Assembly (NCBI RefSeq): GCF_025499605.1
Contig: NZ_JAFMVC010000019.1
Location: forward strand, 1-64,000
Direction: 5' to 3'
DNA length: 64,000 bases
From: Carboxylicivirga litoralis
GTDB lineage: Bacteria > Bacteroidota > Bacteroidia > Bacteroidales > Marinilabiliaceae
The notes under the pieces are model-generated. The model had not been told where the DNA came from and did not search any database. It saw nothing but the letters and a program-made list of their open reading frames with translations. Below, piece by piece: positions 16,654-26,500 of the stretch. Within the stretch, counting starts at the first letter, position 1; each line of letters starts with the position of its first letter. Both the position numbers and the translations under genes were made by a program.

Positions 16654-17673
16654 ATGATGAGAAAAACTTATTTATTACTCTTACTACTACTGCCAATCTC
16701 TTTAATGGCACAGGATATGCCTGTTGTAGCCAATGCTAATCAGTCGTTTGAAAACATTACCAGTGTTAAAATCATTGGCGAATTCAGTAAAGTAACGGTT
16801 AATGCGGGCGATAAACTGAATATTGATGCCGAGCTAAGAGCTGCTAAAGAACTGGAGGGTTATGCGGTTAATTGTATGGAGGAAGCTGGAGCCTTAAAGA
16901 TTGAAGTAAAAAAGCCAGAGAGTGGATGGACTTCACATACGGGTTTTGTCAATGTTACATTGCCTGCCGGTGTGAAACTAGATATCGAAACAACATCTGG
17001 TTACATTACGCTAAAAGGATTATCTGGCGCTGATGTTGTTGCCCAGTCAAAATCAGGAAAGATACAGGCAACAGATATTAACGCTAATGTAACGCTTCGC
17101 TCACGTTCGGCATCTATTAAGGCAGAAAACATAAAAGGACAGCTGAATACCAAAAGTAAAGGAGGAGACCATGTTATTCGCCACGTTGATGGAGCTGTAT
17201 CACTGTATTCGAGCAGTGGGGAAATGATTGTAGAACACATTAATGGTTCATTGAAAACAGAATCGACCGATGGTACACAAACTGTTAAAGAAGTAAATGG
17301 CGATATCTATTTGAAAACAAAATCAGCAGCTTTGAAGTTGTCTGATGCCAAAGGGACTATTGGTTCCTTATCTGTTTCAGGTACCTTAAACCTGTTTAAT
17401 GTCGAAGGTGTATTTAACCTGGTAGCAACTAAAGGTTCGATTATTGGTAGCCGTGTGAAGCTAAATGAGTCATCAAGCTTTAATACCACAGAAGGTAAGA
17501 TTAAAATTAAATTTATGAATCCGAAAGAGCAATTTACTTTTGCCTGTCAATCGGAGCATGCCTACATTGTTGCTTATGGTAAATCGAAGAAGAAGAAATT
17601 GAAGTTGGGTGATGGGCCAATTGTGGTCACAGCCATCAGCACCACAGGAGCTATGAATTTCAATAAGCAATAG
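16654..17673 (+). CDS. DUF4097-type beta-helical exported protein (head GIN/putative adhesin fold)
   Basis: A 339-residue exported protein. A signal peptide covers about residues 1-20 (LLLLLLPISLMAQ). The rest is a run of short beta-strand repeats with the recurring pattern LxVxSxSGxI (for example LDIETTSGYITLKGLSGADVVAQSKSG broken into successive rungs), typical of the DUF4097/DUF2807 right-handed beta-solenoid proteins of Bacteroidota. The function is unknown and no catalytic motif is seen. It stands alone between two terminators. The ATG at 16654 is followed by a second ATG at 16657; either gives the same signal peptide. Confidence 0.8.
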   Translation: MMRKTYLLLLLLLPISLMAQDMPVVANANQSFENITSVKIIGEFSKVTVNAGDKLNIDAELRAAKELEGYAVNCMEEAGALKIEVKKPESGWTSHTGFVNVTLPAGVKLDIETTSGYITLKGLSGADVVAQSKSGKIQATDINANVTLRSRSASIKAENIKGQLNTKSKGGDHVIRHVDGAVSLYSSSGEMIVEHINGSLKTESTDGTQTVKEVNGDIYLKTKSAALKLSDAKGTIGSLSVSGTLNLFNVEGVFNLVATKGSIIGSRVKLNESSSFNTTEGKIKIKFMNPKEQFTFACQSEHAYIVAYGKSKKKKLKLGDGPIVVTAISTTGAMNFNKQ

Positions 17674-17696
17674 CATTCAAAATATCGGATATATAG

Positions 17697-17721
17697 AGCC
17701 TCGCATTTTGCGGGGCTTTTT
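17697..17721 (+). terminator. Terminator after the DUF4097-type gene
   Basis: AGCCTCGCA (17697-17705) pairs with TGCGGGGCT (17709-17717) with one T-G wobble, loop TTT, then a T-tract. Confidence 0.88.
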
Positions 17722-17904
17722 ATTTCTTCCTAATCGTTCAACTTCTTGAAAACTTAAAATATCTGCTTAGCACAAGAAAAACTTTTGTATCACTTTCAAT
17801 TAGACATATTAATAATTGACATTTAATTTAAAATGTTTTAGCTTGAACGTAATTTACTGGTGAGCCTAAGTGGCATTCCAGGGGACTAATGAAACGTATT
17901 AACT

Positions 17905-18444
17905 ATGACATGTGATTGTGAACAAGCTGGCGCAGAGCACACCTGTAGCTGGTTTGATGCCACAGATGAAGTTTATGTGGAGATTGTATCTGCTTTTCGA
18001 AAAACCAATTACTTACTTCAGCAGATTCCGGATACTGTGCCTTTTGGGGTCTTTTTACTGGATACCCGGTTAGAGCAGATAGTGTATGCCGATAAGAATT
18101 TTATGGCCATGAATGGCATTAATAAGCGCCTGCTGAAGCGGGCGGCCATTCGTCGTTTTGTCTTTTCAAGTATGCATCCCGATGATTGGCGTCGATTTGA
18201 TACTTTATATCGTAATGTGGGTAAAAAAGGGCATCCGTCTTATGTCAATTGTGCGCTACGATTTAAACATGCTCTGTCTTACCAATCTTACTATTTTATA
18301 ATGAAGCAGCCTGAATTTGAAGGTAGTGTTTGTGCAAATTATCTGGTAGGTATGCAAATCAACCAATCGCCATTGAAGAATAAGATCCCTGATGAACAGA
18401 GAAAAATAGAATGTTATGAACAATTGATCAGTGTAATGGTCTAG
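17905..18444 (+). CDS. Stand-alone PAS-like sensory protein
   Basis: A 179-residue soluble protein. The central part, FGVFLLDTRLEQIVYADKNFMAMNGI (split as two strands and a helix) followed later by MHPDDWRRFDTLYRNV, has the order of strands and the HPDD-type loop seen in PAS domains, so a small sensor domain is likely. There is no output domain, no transmembrane segment and no signal peptide. The N-terminus is cysteine-rich (CDCEQAGAEHTC), which could bind a metal but is not a known motif. It is followed by 200 bp without a terminator and then the giant-gene pair, so a link is possible but not shown. Confidence that it is a real gene is high; the PAS call is moderate. Confidence 0.6.
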   Translation: MTCDCEQAGAEHTCSWFDATDEVYVEIVSAFRKTNYLLQQIPDTVPFGVFLLDTRLEQIVYADKNFMAMNGINKRLLKRAAIRRFVFSSMHPDDWRRFDTLYRNVGKKGHPSYVNCALRFKHALSYQSYYFIMKQPEFEGSVCANYLVGMQINQSPLKNKIPDEQRKIECYEQLISVMV

Positions 18445-18480
18445 ATGCTAAAGGAATTTATTCAACATTCTTTGTCAGGG

Positions 18481-18492
18481 GTAATCGATTAC
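18481..18492. promoter_or_regulatory. 12-bp palindrome upstream of the giant-gene pair
   Basis: GTAATCGATTAC is a perfect palindrome in the 278-bp space between the PAS-like gene and the first giant gene. It may be an operator, but the regulator is unknown and no clear TAnnTTTG box was found nearby. Confidence 0.3.
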
Positions 18493-18722
18493 TTTTCTCC
18501 GAAACTCGTAACTTAAACACCGAAGGATATAAAAAGATTGACAAACTTTTATTTCACACTTCAAACTCTTTTATTTATTTCACCTCTTCCCATTCAATAA
18601 AATACTCCGTAACTTGTCTAATCAGCCTGCTTTAATCCTGTCTGTCAAAATGGTTGATTATGGGATTGAGATATTTAGATGTTAAAAAGAGCCAACTCTT
18701 GCTGTTGAAGAAAGAGAAAGGT

Positions 18723-21700
18723 ATGGCATCACCGGCTCGTCGTTCATTTTTACGTACATTAAGTATTGGAGCTCTGGCCTGGAGCCCTCTTGTAGAAGCG
18801 GCTTTTGCCTTGTCGAAGAAGCCATTTCGAATTGTTAAACGGCAACAGCAATTATATGTGTACCAAAAGGGACGTATTGCCTGGGAGCTTTCCAGCCGGA
18901 TTTTTGAAGATGGTTATCACCTGGAACTGAACAGGGAGAAAGACGCTTATCATATCAAAGCAAATGGTCTTCGGTATCACCACACCGATTTTTCATTTGA
19001 TTTGACAGCAAGCATTCAGTTGAAGCATGGAGAGTGGCGCTGCCTGATTTCTATCCCCCAATTAAGTATTTCGCAAGAAATGGGTTTCTTATCCTGGTTG
19101 GACGGGAAAACTGTAAAAGGGAAAATTCAGCCATTCACAATTGTAGACTCAGCGTTGTTGTCAGTTAAGGTTAGTGCGTGCTCTGTTTGTCAACTGAATG
19201 TTGATTGGAAATTGGATATTCAGGCTGATAAATCGCTTGTCTTTCAAAATATCAGTGGCCGGTATGTGGGCAGTGCTATTCAATTATCACCCAACGCTGG
19301 AAATGCGTCATTTATTAAACCAAGGTCAAATAAGGTAACGTATTTGTGTTTAGAGAAATTTGATGATTGGTATCGGTTTGTTAATATTCATCTGCCTTCA
19401 CACCCTTTGGCTAATAAGGAGGATGCTTTGCCAGATTTGAATTTTCAACTAAATGAAGACGTTGCTATATGGACCAGTGATAGTAATGGTCGAATCAGTC
19501 ATCAACTATCAAAGGGCAATGCTTTTAATAAGTCCTTTTTATTTACCGAGTACCATAATAACCAAGAGCCTGAAGTGTATTTAACGGCTAGCCTGCATGA
19601 CTGTTGGATGCCAACCGAACTGGGTTCATTTCATTTTAATCAGACCGATAAACAGGTCGATTATGAATATCATGGTCGTCTGACCGGAGTTGTTGAAGAG
19701 CGCTTTCAGCCCCAGTGGGAAGGCTTTAAGCCATTGGTTGACGGAGCGGTTGGCTTATCCTCAATAGTTAATGAATTAAGTCAGCTGAATATATCTCCTC
19801 AGGAGCCGGTTAAACGGAAGTCTAATACCAATCAGCTAACCATCGCACAGGATAAAGTCATTTTCAAACCAAAGAAAGCCTTACGCTTTAGGGTACTTCG
19901 CCCTGAGGATATGTTGATTCTGGAGTTTGAGTTACACAACTTCTCACTGGTTCGTCAGGGAGCGATATCTTTTGCGGAGTTAAGTAATGCCAATAAGAAA
20001 GGATTACTCATCATCTCATTTACATCGCAACACACTTTAGAAGAAGCCTACTTTGAATCCAACAATATTCCCGGTGTACCAAGTTCTGATAGTGTCACCT
20101 TGCCAGCCAGACATCTACGCGCCCGAAAGAGTCGATTGGTGTATGAGTTGCCAGCCAAAAGCAAAGGTATTCCATTGACCATTGAACACCTGCTCAACTG
20201 GAGCTATTTAAAATTACGGGTTAACCCACGCGCCTGGATTAAATTACCAAAAGCCAAATCACCACAAAAAGGGGTATCGAGAAATTCGGCTGTTGCAACA
20301 CCTGCTAATAAGCAGCAATATTTACAAGGAGAATCAAAAGACTACGCCATTAAGCTGTATGCGCATTCGCGTATTAAAGCTGATAAACAAAATTTATATG
20401 CCGATGGTCAACTGGGGCAGCTGTTACCGTCAGATAAGGTACAGACAGTGAAGCCCGGCTTTAATATTTATGCGGTTAAAAACATCAATCTGAATGTGGA
20501 ACCTATTCCGCTGACTGATACTTCTATTGAAGCCCCCACTTTAATGTACATCTCACCTAACCAGGTGAATGATTTTGTTCATGAGCGACAGTTGAAGTTA
20601 CGCGAGCACCAGGAGCAAAAACAGCTTATTGGTAAAGCCCCGGGTAATTTTAACCTGGCAGCCGATAATCTGACTACCAATAAAGGTTCGATAGCTGAAT
20701 TGTGGCACACTATTCTAGGAGTAAAATTGAAGAATAGTCAGACAAGTCGGCAGTTATCGGCTTTTAAAACCATCAGAGCCTTATGGGCCGATGAAGCCAA
20801 TGCTGATTATAAAATATTGCCCCCACTTGGTCAGCCTTTTATGGCGTCGCTGGATGGAAACGACCGGCATGTATTGGTACATACCACATCTAACTATTCA
20901 ATTCCGCATTATTATCCCAAGGCTGTTCCGGTTAAAAATCTGATGTTAACATCGCTGGGAGCTTACCTGGATTGGCATGCTTTTTTTGATGTGCCATCAC
21001 CTGCCGATACCGAATTGAATATTATTGAATGGGAACACCTGGCCACGCTTGGTCGCGACCATTATGTCAAGGTGGTTCGCGAAGGTTACCTGTTTCCGTT
21101 CGGGCATCGGGCTGCTTTAGTTAAAGTGACCGAGCGTAAGTTCCATAAAGGAACCAAGGCTGCTGTTAACCGTCAGCGCATGTACATTGTCGTGCTCGAA
21201 AAAGAGGTGTTGTACGAACGAAATAATCCTAATAATCAATTTATTCCTTTTGCTTTTCAGGCGGTGCAAATTAATACCACGCAAACGCCTAATATTGATA
21301 ACCCTTTGGAGGAACCAATTATAGATGTGCCATCGGGTAATAATCAAATGAAGTTGATGGTGTTATCAGAGCAAAACAAAAAGTTTGGTAGCACCGGCAA
21401 TACCGCCTATAATTTCTATATCAATGTGAATAAAAAGGGCTTCCTGTTTGATTTGGTGCTAACCGATAAAGAAGGGCAGGAGCATGCGCTTCGAATGCCA
21501 TTAGTATTTCTGGAGAATCGGGTGGCACGAAAAACGAACCTGGTTCAGCAAATCATCGGGAAGTACAATCCCAATGAGTTGTATAATAAAATGGAATTGA
21601 ACGAGCAGGATATTGCCTATGCCGAAAGTATGCTCGATGGCGATACCTCATTTGAAACGCAAACGATACAGTTTGGTGCCGAGGTTTATCCGGTTACCGG

Positions 21701-23378
21701 TGAAGCCGATATTAAGTTTCATCCTGTGGTGCAAAAGGCTGAGGTGTTTATCAAGCAACTTAACGAAATGACAGGCGTGCGTAGGGTTGCCACCATTCAG
21801 CTCGAAGATGATCAAAATGAGGGAGCCGTGTTTGCTTCGGTTAAGGATGCAGTGGTTGATTTCTCCAATGGCTCCGATAAGGCTGGTGGCTTTATGTCGC
21901 CCAATATGGGCATTTCGGCACTGAGCAAGCTGCAAGGACCTGTTGGTGGAGAAATAGCTGACAGTAAAGCTTTGCAGTTTAATCCCGATGATTTCTTTAA
22001 AGCATTGGAAGAGTTTCCGGTCGCTAAAATTTTCGGGGTTATTAAAATCTTTGACCTGTTGTTGGGCGATATGAATTTGTCGGGTGCCTTCGATGGTGTT
22101 AAGAACGCAACCAGCCAGGCGAAGCAGGAAATTGAAAGCATCAAAACAGAAATCCTTTATCTTGAAAATCAGGCGAAGGAGTTGCAGCAGGATTTAAGTG
22201 ATCAGATCAACAACCTGAAACAAGCCATTAAAGATAAGACGAACGAGTTGCTGGATTTGCTTAACGGCAACATACCAAAGATACCAAACTTTAAAACCTT
22301 CGTGACAGCTGAGGCTTTTTATGCCGAGTATAAATGGCAGCCCGAATTTAAGTCCAACCCGATTAAAGTGATTGAGGATGTTTTGCATGTGAATGTGGAT
22401 GCCCCCAATAAAGCATTGACCATTACTACGGCTTTGGAAAAACCATTTGACGGTTCCAAGGAAGCCTCTTTTAGTGGTTCGGCCCGCTTCGAGAAGTTTG
22501 GTATTGATTTAGTGCCATTGCTGGCGGTTAATTTCAACTACATGGAATTTAAAACGGGTAATGCACAAAAGACGAATGTGAAAGTGGATATTAATGCCGA
22601 AAAGCCCATTGAGTTCAAGGGTGCCTTAAGCTTTGTTAATAACCTGCAGAATATTATTCCAAGCACTGGTTTTTCTGATGACGGGCCTTACATCAAATTA
22701 CAGGCCACACAAGTTACAGCCGGCTTTACCATTGGTATTCCAAATGTTGAGGTGGGTATCTGCATGATTAGCAACATCAGCCTTGGTGCTCATGTGACGT
22801 TGCCATTTACGGGTGCTCCGCTTGAGCTTGGTTTTAACTTCTGTAAGCGTGAAAATCCGTTTATGCTCACGATTTCATGCTTTGGTGGAGGTGGTTATTT
22901 TATGATGATCACCACCTTGAAAGGACTGAAATCGATTGAGGCAGCCTTTGAGTTTGGAGCAGCCATGTCTTTGAATGTGGGAGTGGCATCAGGTGGCGTT
23001 TCCGTTATGGGTGGCATCTATTACAAATTTGAATTGATTGAGAAGGTGCTGCCAACACCAGATGGGGATATTGTTGAAGAAATAGGTTCGTCAACCATTG
23101 TTGGTTATTTACGAATCAACGGTCATCTGTCTATCCTGGGTATTATCTCTTTGTCCATGGAGTTTTACCTCGCCTTTATTGCAGTTTTTTCCGATGGCAA
23201 AGTGCAAAAACTCGAAGGGGTGGCTACTGTTAAAGTTAAGGTAGAAGTCTTATTCTTTAGTAAGACTGTGAAGGTCACCGTGCGTCGCGAACTAAAAGGT
23301 GCCGATGCAGACCCTAAATTTATTGAAATGATTGATGAAGATGACTGGCAGGAGTATTGTCTGGCCTTTGCCGGATAG
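18723..23378 (+). CDS. Giant protein of unknown function with Tat signal peptide
   Basis: I do not recognise a function. The ATG at 18723 is preferred over the TTG at 18654 or ATG at 18660 because a purine-rich GAAAGG lies 5-8 bp upstream and because it puts a twin-arginine signal at the very N-terminus: ARRSFLRTLSIGALAW then VEAAFA, with Arg6-Arg7. The 1551-residue protein would be exported folded. The first 1100 residues are mostly beta-rich without clear repeats. A coiled coil covers about 1128-1182 (many KEIESIKTEILYLENQ-type heptads). The C-terminal 350 residues are glycine-rich with alternating hydrophobic strands (FGGGGYFMMITTL, SLNVGVASGGVSVMGGIYY) and end without a sorting tail. A second giant gene follows 199 bp later on the same strand. 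Confidence 0.8.
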   Translation: MASPARRSFLRTLSIGALAWSPLVEAAFALSKKPFRIVKRQQQLYVYQKGRIAWELSSRIFEDGYHLELNREKDAYHIKANGLRYHHTDFSFDLTASIQLKHGEWRCLISIPQLSISQEMGFLSWLDGKTVKGKIQPFTIVDSALLSVKVSACSVCQLNVDWKLDIQADKSLVFQNISGRYVGSAIQLSPNAGNASFIKPRSNKVTYLCLEKFDDWYRFVNIHLPSHPLANKEDALPDLNFQLNEDVAIWTSDSNGRISHQLSKGNAFNKSFLFTEYHNNQEPEVYLTASLHDCWMPTELGSFHFNQTDKQVDYEYHGRLTGVVEERFQPQWEGFKPLVDGAVGLSSIVNELSQLNISPQEPVKRKSNTNQLTIAQDKVIFKPKKALRFRVLRPEDMLILEFELHNFSLVRQGAISFAELSNANKKGLLIISFTSQHTLEEAYFESNNIPGVPSSDSVTLPARHLRARKSRLVYELPAKSKGIPLTIEHLLNWSYLKLRVNPRAWIKLPKAKSPQKGVSRNSAVATPANKQQYLQGESKDYAIKLYAHSRIKADKQNLYADGQLGQLLPSDKVQTVKPGFNIYAVKNINLNVEPIPLTDTSIEAPTLMYISPNQVNDFVHERQLKLREHQEQKQLIGKAPGNFNLAADNLTTNKGSIAELWHTILGVKLKNSQTSRQLSAFKTIRALWADEANADYKILPPLGQPFMASLDGNDRHVLVHTTSNYSIPHYYPKAVPVKNLMLTSLGAYLDWHAFFDVPSPADTELNIIEWEHLATLGRDHYVKVVREGYLFPFGHRAALVKVTERKFHKGTKAAVNRQRMYIVVLEKEVLYERNNPNNQFIPFAFQAVQINTTQTPNIDNPLEEPIIDVPSGNNQMKLMVLSEQNKKFGSTGNTAYNFYINVNKKGFLFDLVLTDKEGQEHALRMPLVFLENRVARKTNLVQQIIGKYNPNELYNKMELNEQDIAYAESMLDGDTSFETQTIQFGAEVYPVTGEADIKFHPVVQKAEVFIKQLNEMTGVRRVATIQLEDDQNEGAVFASVKDAVVDFSNGSDKAGGFMSPNMGISALSKLQGPVGGEIADSKALQFNPDDFFKALEEFPVAKIFGVIKIFDLLLGDMNLSGAFDGVKNATSQAKQEIESIKTEILYLENQAKELQQDLSDQINNLKQAIKDKTNELLDLLNGNIPKIPNFKTFVTAEAFYAEYKWQPEFKSNPIKVIEDVLHVNVDAPNKALTITTALEKPFDGSKEASFSGSARFEKFGIDLVPLLAVNFNYMEFKTGNAQKTNVKVDINAEKPIEFKGALSFVNNLQNIIPSTGFSDDGPYIKLQATQVTAGFTIGIPNVEVGICMISNISLGAHVTLPFTGAPLELGFNFCKRENPFMLTISCFGGGGYFMMITTLKGLKSIEAAFEFGAAMSLNVGVASGGVSVMGGIYYKFELIEKVLPTPDGDIVEEIGSSTIVGYLRINGHLSILGIISLSMEFYLAFIAVFSDGKVQKLEGVATVKVKVEVLFFSKTVKVTVRRELKGADADPKFIEMIDEDDWQEYCLAFAG

Positions 23379-23480
23379 GGTGAACGCACCAAACTGTCCC
23401 TCACAGCCCGACGGCACTTACTCACGGGGAAGATTGATTGAGCATTATTTGAAAATTTTCCCATTGGGTGGTCATCGAGC

Positions 23481-23505
23481 TGTTCCCTGAGCGGAGTCGA
23501 AGGGG
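23481..23505 (+). repeat. REP-like extragenic palindrome
   Basis: The segment contains CCCTGAGCGGAGTCGAAGGG, which folds with CCCT/AGGG ends. I know this sequence as a very common dispersed intergenic repeat in several bacterial phyla, of the kind linked to REP-associated tyrosine transposases. It lies in the 199-bp space between the two giant genes. The rest of that space (23379-23577) shows no gene or clear terminator. Confidence 0.65.
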
Positions 23506-23577
23506 ATGTCGAGATGGAGATACCCGAAGGGAGAGGGGGTAAATCTTGCTTAAGAATAATGAGAGAAAATACGAGCT

Positions 23578-26500
23578 ATGGAAATTATACTAACCACATT
23601 ACCACACGAACGAGACCTGGAAAACAATTTATTAAAGTTGTCTGTTTTTGTCTCCATTAAGCTAAATACACCCAGTGACACAACGTTAAATGCTTTTCCT
23701 GATGTGCTCGCCTGGCCCGACAAGGTCCTCAACACTGACTTTGCCTTTCGTCTGGAGGACGGTAGTTTGCTTGAAGCGGAGCTGGATAAAGCTAAAATAC
23801 AAACCGATTTGTATCAGCATATTCTTCATCCGGAAATAAAGGTGGATGATTTCAAGGATGATGAAGAGCTGGTGAATAAGCGCATTTTTTCTTTTCCGGT
23901 GAAACACGTTCAGGATTTCATTTTTAAAACCGTAAAAGAAGAAGCGGTGATTAACCCGTCGCGTAAGATAAAACCCGAGCGTTTTGTCGATGAATTGCAG
24001 TTGGGCGCCATTAGTCAGTATAAATTGCAAAAGGATGCGGTAAAGCAGGTTGCTGAGCGCCAGGTGCGACAAACATCAGCTCAGCCCCTGATGGTACGTC
24101 GTCAGGATGAGGATGTGAAAATAAGACAGGCGGTTAAGGTGGATCGCTTCAAACGTTTTAGCAAGCAGATGAATCCCAAGAGCGATTTTGCCGAGTTACG
24201 CCAGTTTCATAAAGTGGATAAGGCCTTTAAAACAACGCCTAAGCTGAAGCTGGAAAAGCCACGCTTCGAGTTTCATGATGTGATGGCCACCATTAACAGC
24301 TATCCGCAAATCATGCGTAAAATGGGTTTTGTGCTGGATTTTACCATTCCGTTTAATAATTCGATACCCAGCAAAGGCACTTTAACTGTAGTGCCGCAAA
24401 ACCTTGATTTAAGTGAGGACTATGCCTTGTCCATTCCTTCCACGGCATACGAAATAACTGATGAAGGCTTTTTTACACGCGACAGAAGTAACTCGCTCTT
24501 TAAGCAGGGATTTGTCAGGATTAATTCCGACGATTTTGAGGTGGTGCAGATTGATGCCGATGGAGCAGCTCTCAAAACCAACAATATGGCCGAAAGCAAG
24601 GTGCAGGAGATAGCCCGCTTCTACGAAGTGAAAAATGAGATTTCGCGCAGTAAAGTCATTCGGCAAGAGGTGCTGGATGAGGTGGAGCCACCACAGGAGG
24701 AAGGACTGCCTTATATGCGTTCGGCTGGTATTGCCATTACAAAAAACGGTATGGCCGAGCATCTGGTTAAACGGATAGAACGGAATGTGCAACTGAAGAA
24801 TGAGTTTAAGGCCGAACAGGTTAAAACCTTCGATGCGAAATCATTGAAGATAAAAAGCAACACGCCACTTCCAATGGCGTCTTTTAAGGTGAAGATGCCA
24901 TCTAATGCCCTGTATTCCGATGATGTGGTGCAGGGGTATCGCATGGACATAGCCTATGAAGAGGAGCCTGATAAGTGGTATTCTCTGCATTGGCGTCAGG
25001 ATGTGTACCAATGGTTTGATGAGAGTAATACGGCACATCCAATCGACGGTATTGTGCCCGATGAGGGTTTTATTCAATTAGGCCTGAGCGAAGATCCCGA
25101 TGAGCCCGATGATGTGTTTGTTTCGGAAACACTGGCACGTTGGGAAGGATGGAGCCTGTCGGTGCGCAAACCGGGCTATGCCATTAATGAGTCGGACGAT
25201 TATGAGCTGAAGGACGGCGAAACGGAGAAGAGGGATTTTGTTCATAAATCCAAAACATTGGAAGCAAAGAAATATGCTTATGACAGTGATTTGGATTTCC
25301 GGGTGCATGCCGAATCGAAAAGCATAGCAGGCACTTTGCCACGGCTGCGTTTTGGTAAAGCCTATCGTTTACGCATACGTACGGTTGATCTGGCAGGAAA
25401 CAGCGTGGCGCACACCTTTATCACTTCAGATAAAAATTCATCGGAGCGAACCGGCATTAAATACTTGCGTTATGAGCCATTGGCCAGCCCCATTGTTTTG
25501 GTGGGTAATCAGCTTAAAGATGGTGAGTTTCTGGAGGAAATGGTGATTCGTTCCAACTACGACCAGTCGGTGAGTGACTATGAAGCCAGTAAAGCGATAA
25601 ATGGTCTGCAGCTGGATAATCATTCGCTGCGTTATTTATTGCCCCCAAAAAACAGCCAGTTAATGGCTGAGTGTCATGGTATGTTTGAGAAGGCTTTCGG
25701 TGATGCACAAAAGGCCAAAGAAATTTATCAGATTATTACCAGTCACGAGGGCTTATATCAGCAGGATGAGAAGAACAAGGAAAAGGTGTATCAGCCCTCT
25801 GAGGTGGAGGTCATTTATCTGCCCGACCCCATGGCAGCTGGTGTGGCTGTCTTTTTGGCCGATGATTATGAACACACGCATACGCAGGAGTTCTCTCCTC
25901 AGTTATTTAGTTTTTTCACAAAGGATGAGGTTCAGCCACAGCATACCGATGCTGTTACCATACCCGAAGATTGGTATAAAAGTGGATTTATTCGCATAAA
26001 ACTGGAGGAAGGAGACTACCATTCAAACTGGAATGTGTCCAATAAACAGCTGACCTTCTATCTGCCCAAAGGCATTCGTTCACGTATCCGCTTTAGTACA
26101 TTCTGGCGCGAAAGTGATTTAAAAGAATTGTCGGCCATCTGGCAAATGGTCAAAGATGAGTCGGATGATAATTTAAAAGAAGCCAAAGAGCTGGCGTTCA
26201 CTGGTCGTCACTGGATGGTGAGCCCGTCGCGTGAGATGGAGCTGGTACATGCCTTGCAGCAACCACTGGATGCGCCGGTGATTGAAGAACTATTGCCCAA
26301 CCGCCAGTTTAAAACGACTCATGCCGATATTAATATCCGTTTTGATATTCATGGTGAGAGTACCGAAAAAGTTGAGCTACAAGCCCGCTGGAAAGAGCAA
26401 TGGGACGATGGAATATCGGTGGCTATCAAAGAAAAGGAGGGAAGTAACAGTGTTCCTGACATATTAATTAATTATCATGATGATGTGGTGACGAAAGGCA

